Assembly (NCBI GenBank): GCA_036274695.1
Contig: DASUFF010000047.1
Coordinates: forward strand, 1-47,103
Direction: 5' to 3'
DNA length: 47,103 nt
Source: DASUFF01 sp036274695
GTDB lineage: Bacteria; UBA10199; JACPAL01; GCA-016699445
Position numbers and translations under genes: made by a program. Positions 19,155 to 25,967 of the stretch are shown piece by piece (the stretch's first letter is position 1; each line of letters opens with the position of its first letter). Under the pieces are notes generated by a model. It did no database searches. It saw nothing but the letters and a program-made list of their open reading frames with translations, and was not told the DNA's origin.

Positions 19155-19242
19155 GGAGCCTCCCTAGGTCCTTTTTATCGTCCGAACCATGGCCCCGTTG
19201 CGCCGCTCCGCCGCGAAGAGCGCAATTTTAAGAGATTGTCTA

Positions 19243-20730
19243 TTATTGGCAAACCTTGACGACGTCGGAAATCGTGTCTTTCAAAAAATCCTGGGGAGCG
19301 TTCATCATCGGCGTCGGGGTGGGGACGTGCCCCTGAATGATGAGATCCGGGCTGTTCGCTCCTCCCACGTCCGTCACCGGCATGGGCGCGTTGGGATTGT
19401 AAGGGACCTCGTCCGAGGCCTCGCAAGCCGGACTCAACTTGCCGTTGTTGTCGACTTTGATGACGACGATGTCGTCGTCCACACCGGGACCGTATCCCTT
19501 CGGAGTCGCGGTCGCCACCATGACCCAGCCGGAATCGGCCGTTTTGAGCGCCGCCGCCGGATTGAGGTCGTAATCCGACATTCCGTAATTGCGGTCCCAT
19601 TGGACGCTGGCGTCCGTCTTGAGCAGCGACAGGAAGATCACGTTCTTCTTGTGACCGAACACCATCATCCCGTTGAAAGTCGGATACACGGCATGAGCCG
19701 ATTCCTCATCTTGGTAATCCATGGGATCCGGAATCGAGTCCAACATCTTCACCCACTCGACTTCGCCGTAATAATCGACCTTGGTAAGCGTCATGTGGTC
19801 GTCGTCGATGTCCGCTCCGTAGGAGTTCGAATTGGCAAGAATGAGATACCCTTGATCCGGAGTCTCCACCGTTCCCACGGAATAATCGTTGCGCAGGCCG
19901 CCGTAACGCTTCTCCCACTCCACGCCTCCGCTCGGATTGAGCTTCACCAAACGCGTACCCGCTCCATAGCCGTGTTCCGGATCTTGCACTCCGGCCGCCG
20001 CGGATAAGAGCTGCCCGCCGTCGGACGTCGGCATCAGGGAAATGCGCCACGGCGCGCCGGCCCCCACGGGAGCCACGCCTTTCGGGTAACTTCGCCCCCA
20101 CAAGGCCGCGCCGTCCTTGTTGATTTTGACGAGCATGGGAGCGCGCATCCCGCCCGCGTCCGTCGTCGCGTAACCGACCAGAATGACGTCTCCGTTGTCC
20201 AATTCCATGAGCTGACGAAATCCCACCTCGACCGCCCCGACGAAGAGAATCTTTTTCCACAGCAACGCCCCGTTCTCGTCGGCTTTCGCGATCCATACGT
20301 CCTTCCCTTCGTCGTTGGACAGGGAGTTCGTCGTTCCCGCCATGAGGAAGGCGTTATCCTGAGTACGGATCATGGGCCCCGTGAAATCGTCCTTGCTCCA
20401 ACCGAATTTCTTCTGCCAAACGACGCCCCCATCGCTGTCCAGCCGGACCAGCCAAACGTCCGTTTCCTTGGCGTTGAAGGAGGTCGTGCTGCCCAGGATC
20501 ACATAGCCGTTGTCGTCCGTCTGAGCGACGGCGCTGACGCGCTCCTCATGGGGGCCTCCCAGGTGAACCACCCACTGCTTCATCTCGACGACCTTGGTGT
20601 AGTCCTTCATCTGGATTTTGGGGATGGAACGGACCGAATTCAACCAGGGCGACTGTACGGCGGCGAAAGCGGAATGCGCCGCGAGACAGAGCAGAAGCGA
20701 GAGCACCGACTTGAAAGAAGCGAGTTTCAT
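19243..20730 (-). CDS. Secreted beta-propeller-like repeat protein
   Basis: A 495-aa protein with a clear Sec signal peptide (MKLASFKSVLSLLLCLAAHS, likely cleavage near AFA). The mature protein has at least six repeats of about 55 residues with a core such as DNGYVILGSTTSF, DVWLVRLDSDGGVVWQKKFG and DQGYLILANSNS, ending with WxKxxGG. This is the blade pattern of PQQ- or delta-60-like propellers found in exported proteins that bind ligands or matrix. The tail is Pro/Asn-rich with a single C-terminal Cys pair (ACEAS, VCQ). It lies 16 bases downstream of the EF-hand protein 20747-21001 and so shares its sigma54 promoter. No catalytic residues are evident; binding is inferred. Confidence 0.8.
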   Translation of the reverse strand: MKLASFKSVLSLLLCLAAHSAFAAVQSPWLNSVRSIPKIQMKDYTKVVEMKQWVVHLGGPHEERVSAVAQTDDNGYVILGSTTSFNAKETDVWLVRLDSDGGVVWQKKFGWSKDDFTGPMIRTQDNAFLMAGTTNSLSNDEGKDVWIAKADENGALLWKKILFVGAVEVGFRQLMELDNGDVILVGYATTDAGGMRAPMLVKINKDGAALWGRSYPKGVAPVGAGAPWRISLMPTSDGGQLLSAAAGVQDPEHGYGAGTRLVKLNPSGGVEWEKRYGGLRNDYSVGTVETPDQGYLILANSNSYGADIDDDHMTLTKVDYYGEVEWVKMLDSIPDPMDYQDEESAHAVYPTFNGMMVFGHKKNVIFLSLLKTDASVQWDRNYGMSDYDLNPAAALKTADSGWVMVATATPKGYGPGVDDDIVVIKVDNNGKLSPACEASDEVPYNPNAPMPVTDVGGANSPDLIIQGHVPTPTPMMNAPQDFLKDTISDVVKVCQ

Positions 20731-20746
20731 AGGATCTCCTTTAGGC

Positions 20747-21001
20747 CTAGCTCGACCCCGATTTTTTGGACGTTGTCGCCTGGATGAAACGGTCCGTCAG
20801 AACCCGGCCGGCGATGTCCTCCGTGTGGCTGAGCGTCCCGCTCATGTCCGCGTCGAGACGGTCGACCTCTCCTTCCACGTTGCCGCCGTCTTTTCCCTTC
20901 CCGGAGACGTCCAACTTGACGGTCATCTCCCGTTCGTACCGGTCGAGCTGCGCGAAAATATCGCGTGCGGCCTTGTCGCTGATCCTTGCGTGATTCGGCA
21001 T
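20747..21001 (-). CDS. Small EF-hand protein, first gene of a sigma54 operon
   Basis: An 84-aa protein. The ATG at 21001 is preferred over a frame starting at 21025 because AAGGGGG precedes it and the predicted sigma54 start is about 21015. Residues about 48-59 read DADMSGTLSHTE, a full EF-hand loop (D1, D3, S5, G6, L8, S9, E12). A second acidic stretch (KLDVSGKGKDGGNVEGEVD) may be a partner loop. No signal peptide. Calcium binding is likely from the motif alone. It heads an operon with the secreted propeller protein. EF-hand-like loops also occur in 10455-11843 and weakly in the MKIAG proteins, linking the members of this regulon. Confidence 0.8.
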   Translation of the reverse strand: MPNHARISDKAARDIFAQLDRYEREMTVKLDVSGKGKDGGNVEGEVDRLDADMSGTLSHTEDIAGRVLTDRFIQATTSKKSGSS

Positions 21002-21025
21002 AGAGCCCCCTTGGACGGATCTCAT

Positions 21026-21041
21026 TGCAAGGAGCGAGCCA
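21026..21041 (-). promoter_or_regulatory. Sigma54 (-24/-12) promoter for the 21001 operon
   Basis: The minus strand reads TGGCTCGCTCCTTGCA: TGGCTC, five bases, TTGCA. The predicted start of transcription is about 21015, and the 14-base leader holds the AAGGGGG site. An enhancer-like site is centred 100 bp upstream, and a perfect inverted repeat sits just upstream of the promoter. Confidence 0.88.
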
Positions 21042-21049
21042 GGGAATAG

Positions 21050-21075
21050 CTTCGAAATAGGCTGTTATTTCGAAG
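21050..21075. promoter_or_regulatory. Perfect 10-bp inverted repeat between enhancer and promoter
   Basis: Arms CTTCGAAATA (21050-21059) and TATTTCGAAG (21066-21075) are separated by six bases. The repeat is centred about 47 bp upstream of the predicted transcript start, between the enhancer-like site and the -24 box. It is a plausible operator for a dimeric regulator, or a bending site. It has no counterpart of equal quality at the other promoters. Confidence 0.6.
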
Positions 21076-21109
21076 ACATAGAAGCGACTTGGAGAGAGAG
21101 CTTTTTTCA

Positions 21110-21125
21110 AATACTACAAATTGCG
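21110..21125. promoter_or_regulatory. Candidate activator-binding site (enhancer) C
   Basis: AATACTACAAATTGCG on the plus strand matches site A mainly in its right half (TACAAATTGCR) and is poorer in the left half. It is centred 100 bp upstream of the predicted start at 21015, the same phase as sites A and B. Confidence 0.55.
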
Positions 21126-21277
21126 CAAACTGCTGAAATCAAAGTGCGTTCACGAAAGCCAGGGCCCCGTCAGGCCGGCAAAGGATGTTGGGATTCATGG
21201 GCGACGGATCGGCGAGGATCGCCTTTTGTTGATTCTTTTGCCTCGGGAGACGCGAGATTTTTCAGGATGAATGTGAC

Positions 21278-21997
21278 TTACAAACCGAGGGGAAGCTGTG
21301 GCTTCGTAAACTGCATTTTTTGCAGGCAGGCCGGCGCGGTTTCGATGGAGCCCGTTTGCTCGAGGAAATTGCGGACTATGAAGGAATCCTTCGGCAGGCA
21401 GAAGTCCTTGTTGCAAGGTTTCCCGGGAAGTTCGTCCTTGGCAGGCTGGTCTTCGGAAGACTCGGAAGGCAACGAAGGGAAGGGAATCGAGGGCGATGAG
21501 GGAAGCGAGAGTGTGACGACAAAAAGTTGTATGGCCGCCAGATCCGGGGCCGTTATGATGAGGTCGAAGACGCCGCCCTCCCCGATCGTGTCTTCCTCGA
21601 ACCGGCCTTCCCCTCCCGCCTCGAAGACGACGCGCAGGCGCTTGCCCTGACAAGATTCGCAGGGAGACTCGGAGGTCTCGAAGGGCGTCTCTTTCCTGAG
21701 GAAAACCTGTCCTTTAAGGCGAGCGCGATATCCGGCGGGGTTTTCGAAGCGGCAAAGGACCTCCATCGTCCCCCGGACCGTGTTTTTGGCCTCTTCGGTC
21801 ACGTCCGGGTCCGGGGCGGCGACGGTGCCTTGATGGGGTTTGATCTGGTCTTGGACCGCCGCGTCGTCGGTGCGGGCGACCGTGTCCGAGAAGCCCTCAG
21901 GCCCGCCGGTCACCCCAGAATTGGAAAGGCAGGCGGGCAAGGCCAAGCCCAACAGAAAGACGGCCGGAATCCATCGCCTGATGCCCATAGACCTCAT
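21278..21997 (-). CDS. Lipoprotein of the CxxC family (third paralogue)
   Basis: A 239-aa lipoprotein with signal MRSMGIRRWIPAVFLLGLAL and lipobox LPAC (Cys23). After a disordered linker comes MEVLCRFENPAGYRARLKGQ, then CESCQGKRLRVVFE, matching the Cys...CxxCQ...VxY/F core of the lipoproteins at 4128-5228 and 5244-5987 some 16 kb away. The C-terminal part has further Cys residues (KPCNKDFCLP; ACLQ). It lacks the conserved ANQPGPGG linker. Start may be 21997 or 21988 (GAGG three bases upstream of the latter). It is 81 bases downstream of 22079-22816 on the same strand, so it may be read from that sigma54 promoter. Function unknown; envelope location. Confidence 0.8.
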   Translation of the reverse strand: MRSMGIRRWIPAVFLLGLALPACLSNSGVTGGPEGFSDTVARTDDAAVQDQIKPHQGTVAAPDPDVTEEAKNTVRGTMEVLCRFENPAGYRARLKGQVFLRKETPFETSESPCESCQGKRLRVVFEAGGEGRFEEDTIGEGGVFDLIITAPDLAAIQLFVVTLSLPSSPSIPFPSLPSESSEDQPAKDELPGKPCNKDFCLPKDSFIVRNFLEQTGSIETAPACLQKMQFTKPQLPLGL

Positions 21998-22078
21998 GTA
22001 ACGCCAGTTTACTGTATCGGCGCCCGAAGGGCACGCGTTTCCGGGAGGGGAGAAAGGGGCTGGATTTCTTAAGCTTGC

Positions 22079-22816
22079 CTAGGTTTGGAAATACCGGCTC
22101 AGCATTTCCTTCAAGTCCGGATGGTTTTCCCTCTCGTACACGAAGCCCCGGAAGGTCAGGCGCGACGGCGCCGGCTGGTCCAGGCCGGCCAGGGCTTGGA
22201 CGTAGAGACGATGCGCCAGATCGGCGACCTGGATGGGACGGACGAGGCCCTTTTCGATGCGGCCTTCCAGCCGTTTCAGGCATTCGCGGAACGATTCGAT
22301 CAGCCGGACCCGGTCGATTTCCACGCGGCCTCGGTTTTCGATGCCGGCCTTTTTGATCAAATCCATGATCTCCGGGTCCGCGGTGCGCCCCGCCGTCCTC
22401 TGCGTGAAGGTCACGAGAGCGGGCCGCCGCTCGTTCCCGGAAAGCGTTTCGCAATAGAGGCGGTGGGCGTTCACGGCGATCGTTCGCGGGTGGAGATTCT
22501 TTTCCTCCGACCGCTTCGCGTCCTCGACCGCCTTCCGGAACGACTCCATCAGCCGCGCCCGGTCGATCTTCGACGCTTTCAGGAGCCCGGCCTCTTCCGC
22601 CAGGGAGACGATTTCGGGATTCCTTCGCGATCCCAAAAGGTAGGCGCGGAACGTCCAGTGGGACGGGGCCCGGGCCTCGGGCGGCAATCCCGCCGCATAA
22701 AGGGCGCGGGCCCGGTTCGCCAAGGCCGTCATCGTCGTTTTTCCGGCGGCGCCCCCCTCCGCAAGTTCTGCAAGGGCCGACCGAAAGGCATCCAAAACAC
22801 GTTGTTTGTCCAGCAT
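22079..22816 (-). CDS. Triplicated helical-repeat protein, sigma54-controlled, near-leaderless
   Basis: A 245-aa protein made almost entirely of three copies of one unit of about 80 residues. Each has an opening helix (DKQRVLDAFRSAL / DRARLMESFRKAV / DRVRLIESFRECL), a middle A-x-RLY segment (ANRARALYAAG / NAHRLYCETL / LAHRLYVQAL), and a late TFR...NPEIxxL-type segment. The repeats fix the start at the ATG at 22816, since the first copy begins there. That ATG lies only about 3 bases after the predicted sigma54 start, and longer frames would begin inside the promoter. No signal peptide. The repeat matches no family I recognise; each unit looks like a small helical DNA- or protein-binding domain. 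Confidence 0.8.
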   Translation of the reverse strand: MLDKQRVLDAFRSALAELAEGGAAGKTTMTALANRARALYAAGLPPEARAPSHWTFRAYLLGSRRNPEIVSLAEEAGLLKASKIDRARLMESFRKAVEDAKRSEEKNLHPRTIAVNAHRLYCETLSGNERRPALVTFTQRTAGRTADPEIMDLIKKAGIENRGRVEIDRVRLIESFRECLKRLEGRIEKGLVRPIQVADLAHRLYVQALAGLDQPAPSRLTFRGFVYERENHPDLKEMLSRYFQT

Positions 22817-22829
22817 GAAGCATAACAGG

Positions 22830-22845
22830 AGCAAGCAACATGCCA
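22830..22845 (-). promoter_or_regulatory. Sigma54 (-24/-12) promoter for 22079-22816
   Basis: The minus strand reads TGGCATGTTGCTTGCT: TGGCAT, five bases, TTGCT. The predicted start of transcription is about 22819, three bases before the ATG. The enhancer-like site at 22904-22917 is centred about 89 bp upstream, one helical turn closer than at the other promoters. Confidence 0.87.
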
Positions 22846-22903
22846 GAAGTATGTCTTATGATTACAATAACTTACGTCGAATGACGTTCGTGAAAATTTG
22901 AAA

Positions 22904-22917
22904 TTTGTACTTTTTGC
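22904..22917. promoter_or_regulatory. Candidate activator-binding site (enhancer) D
   Basis: TTTGTACTTTTTGC on the plus strand keeps TTTGTAC and the TTGC end of site A with a changed centre-right. Its centre is about 11 bp closer to its promoter than sites A-C, which keeps it on the same face of the helix. It ends 8 bases before the stop of the metalloprotease gene at 22925. Confidence 0.55.
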
Positions 22918-22924
22918 AACAAGG

Positions 22925-24130
22925 TTACCGGATCAGGGAACAGCCCCCGAGGGAGCCGGAGCCGGTGCCGCCGCCCGAAGAACCCTCGACGCAGTCGTCT
23001 CCCTGCTGGCAGGTGACGCCCAACTCGGTGCCGGCGGATTCGGTGAAGGTGTTCGACGAGGTGAAGGACGCGAACTGCGGGGGCGCGAGCTCTCCCCCGG
23101 AGGCGCGGCACGGGGTGTAGCCCGACGCGCCGGTGGCCGTGGAGTCCAGGGGCTCGAAATCGAGGGTGTAGGTGGCGCCGGAGGTGAGTCCCACGATGAC
23201 GAAATCGCCGTTGGCGGAGCCGGGCGTAGCGAAGTCGCCGGATAAGGCGGAGATCGCGTCGACCTTGGGATTGGCCACGTTCCTCGCCACGATGTTGGCG
23301 CACTGGATCTCCTTAGAACCCGAGGCATTGAAGGCGGTGCCGTTGATGGACCACGTCGTCGCCTCGAAGTTCGAGGAGGGATAGAGCTGGGCCAGACCCG
23401 CGCGGTCGTCCTTCTCGGGCGTCTTGAAGTTGGCGCCGTTGCCGACCAGGAAACGGGGGTACATCGTCGTGATCAGGTTGTCGTTCACATCGTCGTCGTC
23501 GGTGGCCTCGTCCAAGTTAACCTGGGAATGATCGAGCCCCAGGAAATGGCCGATCTCGTGCACGATGAAGGAGGTGAAATCGTCGTCCGTGAAGCTCAAG
23601 CCGATATTCCCGCAATCGGGCTGGAGCTCAACGCCGTTCAAACAGGCGGCGTTGAACACGGCCTCCCCCTTCACCGCTGCGCCCGAGGACGGGTCCGAAC
23701 CGATGATGGAGGCGAAGCCCAACGTGGTGAACTTGGCCGCCATGCCGAAGAAATCGGCGACGATCGTGCCGTCCTCGTCGATGACGAGGGGGTTGGTGCC
23801 GTCCTCCAGGTTGGATTCGTCGGGGCAGGAGATCGAATCGAAGAAGAAATCGCAGACGTTGCCGGCGTTCACGGGGACCCCGAGGTCATGCAGGTCGAAG
23901 CCGACGTCGGCCTCCGAGATCCCTTCCCATTCGGAGAGCGCCTCGTCCACCAGGGAACCGACGTCCTTGCCGCGGACGTCCAGGTCGGACTCTAAGTCCA
24001 AACGCACCGGCATCGAGGGCCATTTGACGGCCTTGCCGCCGGACGTGACGTTCCGGGGTCCGATCGCCCACGCGGAGGAACAGAGCAAGATCATCGAAAC
24101 CGCTGCCAAAGCCGTGCGTCGCATCATCAT
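22925..24130 (-). CDS. Secreted matrixin-type zinc metalloprotease with Gly-Cys C-terminal tail
   Basis: A 401-aa protein with a Sec signal peptide (MMMRRTALAAVSMILLCSSA-WA). The zinc site HEIGHFLGLDH is at residues 191-201, followed by a Met-turn-like TTMYP, the matrixin (metzincin M10) hallmark; three His bind zinc and Glu192 is the base. The C-terminal 120 residues form a beta domain. The protein ends in a Gly/Ser-rich spacer and GGCSLIR, resembling the head of a C-terminal sorting tail but without the membrane helix. It cleaves extracellular or envelope proteins by family inference. The next gene (24158-24766) is upstream in the same direction with a 27-base gap, so they form an operon. 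Confidence 0.9.
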   Translation of the reverse strand: MMMRRTALAAVSMILLCSSAWAIGPRNVTSGGKAVKWPSMPVRLDLESDLDVRGKDVGSLVDEALSEWEGISEADVGFDLHDLGVPVNAGNVCDFFFDSISCPDESNLEDGTNPLVIDEDGTIVADFFGMAAKFTTLGFASIIGSDPSSGAAVKGEAVFNAACLNGVELQPDCGNIGLSFTDDDFTSFIVHEIGHFLGLDHSQVNLDEATDDDDVNDNLITTMYPRFLVGNGANFKTPEKDDRAGLAQLYPSSNFEATTWSINGTAFNASGSKEIQCANIVARNVANPKVDAISALSGDFATPGSANGDFVIVGLTSGATYTLDFEPLDSTATGASGYTPCRASGGELAPPQFASFTSSNTFTESAGTELGVTCQQGDDCVEGSSGGGTGSGSLGGCSLIR

Positions 24131-24157
24131 GAGATCCGTCCTTTAAAAGATTCGATA

Positions 24158-24766
24158 TTAAGGAGTCGCCAGTTTCTTCACCAGGGAGACGAAGGCGTCG
24201 TAAGGGAGGGCCTGCCCATTCGTCTTCATCAGGCCCTTGTCCGCGGAGGTCAGCGACAGCGTCTTGATCTTCGGGCTCTTGTCCGCGCCGATGAAGAGGC
24301 CGCGGTTGCCGGCCCCGTTCACCACCGTCTTGGACGCACCCGTTCCGGAAACCGTGAACTTACCCTGCCCCAGCCCCACCGGCGCCGTGATGCCGGAACC
24401 GCCGACGGCGCTTAAGAAGACGATCGACTCTTCGCCGACCTGATAGTGCGGGAGATCGCGGTCCAAACTCTGGATCTGCACGTCGGTCGGCGCCTCCAAT
24501 CCGGCCGCGCTTTCGACGAAGCCCAACTGGCGGAAGGTCACCTGCTTCTCGGGTTCGCCCTTCAAGGTTTGCAGGACGTCGAAGGTGACCTTTTGAACGG
24601 TCCGTCCCTTGGCGTCCTTTTCCTGCGCCACGTCCACGCAGCGGCCGACGAAGACCTTTTCCGAGAGGCCGGTCAGTTGCTCCAGGTTCAACTGAAGCAC
24701 CGTGAGCGCCCAGGCCGGAGCGGAAAGCGCCAACGCGACGGCCGCCAACCAAAGAGATCTCTTCAT
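24158..24766 (-). CDS. Secreted unknown protein paired with the metalloprotease
   Basis: A 202-aa protein. The ATG at 24766 has GGAGG five bases upstream and gives a signal peptide (MKRSLWLAAVALALSAPAWA). The mature start LTVLQLNLEQLTGLSEKVFVGRC has a pattern I associate with small exported proteins that accompany matrixin-type proteases. The rest is beta-rich (VQKVTFDVLQTLKGEPEKQV; GEESIVFLSAVGGSG) and ends with a short helix. A partner, chaperone or inhibitor of the protease is plausible from the operon but unproven. It is upstream of the protease by 27 bases. Confidence 0.78.
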   Translation of the reverse strand: MKRSLWLAAVALALSAPAWALTVLQLNLEQLTGLSEKVFVGRCVDVAQEKDAKGRTVQKVTFDVLQTLKGEPEKQVTFRQLGFVESAAGLEAPTDVQIQSLDRDLPHYQVGEESIVFLSAVGGSGITAPVGLGQGKFTVSGTGASKTVVNGAGNRGLFIGADKSPKIKTLSLTSADKGLMKTNGQALPYDAFVSLVKKLATP

Positions 24767-24872
24767 GAATTCCTCCGAAAGCGAAACGATACTACCTTTT
24801 CCGACCCGTCCGAGCAATCACCTTGTGTTCCCTCGAAAACATCCTGTAATCATCCGAATACGGAGAATTCGA

Positions 24873-25967
24873 ATGGGCTTCCAATGCGGCATCGTCGGTC
24901 TTCCCAACGTCGGCAAATCCACCATTTTCAACGCCTTGACGGCGGCGGGGGCGGCGGCGGCCAACTACCCTTTTTGCACCATCGAACCGAACGTCGGCAT
25001 CGTCGCCCTTCCCGACGACCGGCTCGATAAGATCGCGGCGATCTTCAAGCCGGAAAAAATCCTGCCCACGTCGGTGGAATTCGTGGACATCGCCGGCTTG
25101 GTCAAGGGCGCGTCCAAGGGCGAGGGCCTCGGCAACCAGTTCTTGGGCCACATCCGCAGCGTCGACGCCATCGCCCACGTGGTGCGCTGCTTCGACGACC
25201 CCGACGTCGTGCACGTCCACGGCGGGGTCGATCCCCTGCGCGACATCGAGGTCATCGACACGGAGCTGGCCCTGGCCGACCTGGATTCCGTCACCAAGGC
25301 CGTCGCCAAGGTGGAAAAGAAGGCCAAGGCCGGCGACGCCGAATCGCTCAAGCTCCTGGAGATTTATAAGAAGCTGGAGAAGCAGCTCAACGACGGCAAG
25401 CCGGCGCGCGCCCTCGCCCTTCCTCCGGAGGAGAGGGAACTCGTCAAAGATTTGTTCCTGCTCACGAACAAGCCGGTTTTGTATGTGGCCAACGTGGCGG
25501 AAGGCGAGATCCACAAGACCTCGCCCGCTCTTGAATCATTGAAAGCGCACGCCAAGAAGGAAGGCGCGGAGGTCGTCGTCTTGAGCGGGAAGATCGAATC
25601 GGAGATTTCCGAGCTTTCGACGGAAGAACGAAAGACCTTCCTGCAGGACTTGGGGTTGAAGGAGTCCGGTTTGGATCAGATGGCGCGCGCCGGCTACAAG
25701 CTCCTGGGGCTCAACACCTATTTCACCGCCGGCCCCAAGGAAGTCCGCGCCTGGACGATCCCCCAGGGCACCAAGGCACCGGGCGCCGCGGGAGTCATTC
25801 ATTCCGATTTCGAGAAGGGATTCATCCGCGCGGAGTGCTATCACTTCGACGACCTCATGGCTTTGGGCTCGGAAGCGAAGGTGAAGGAAGCCGGCAAGAT
25901 GCGGCTGGAAGGCAAGGACTACGTGGTGCGCGACGGCGACGTGCTCTTTTTCCGCTTCAATGTTTGA
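24873..25967 (+). CDS. ychF: Ribosome-binding ATPase YchF (Obg-like)
   Basis: A 364-aa protein, the usual length. The ATG at 24873 is preceded by CGGAG and starts MGFQCGIVGLPNVGKST with the G1 loop at residues 9-17. It has the YchF G3 segment (VEFVDIAGLVKGAS), a coiled-coil insertion (about 130-200), and the TGS-like C-terminus (TYFTAGPKEVRAWTIPQGTKAPGAAG...DYVVRDGDVLFFRF). YchF binds ATP rather than GTP, associates with ribosomes and affects stress responses. It is a single gene between divergent and convergent neighbours, and its 3' end overlaps the stop of 25957-27327 by 11 bases. Confidence 0.96.
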   Translation: MGFQCGIVGLPNVGKSTIFNALTAAGAAAANYPFCTIEPNVGIVALPDDRLDKIAAIFKPEKILPTSVEFVDIAGLVKGASKGEGLGNQFLGHIRSVDAIAHVVRCFDDPDVVHVHGGVDPLRDIEVIDTELALADLDSVTKAVAKVEKKAKAGDAESLKLLEIYKKLEKQLNDGKPARALALPPEERELVKDLFLLTNKPVLYVANVAEGEIHKTSPALESLKAHAKKEGAEVVVLSGKIESEISELSTEERKTFLQDLGLKESGLDQMARAGYKLLGLNTYFTAGPKEVRAWTIPQGTKAPGAAGVIHSDFEKGFIRAECYHFDDLMALGSEAKVKEAGKMRLEGKDYVVRDGDVLFFRFNV

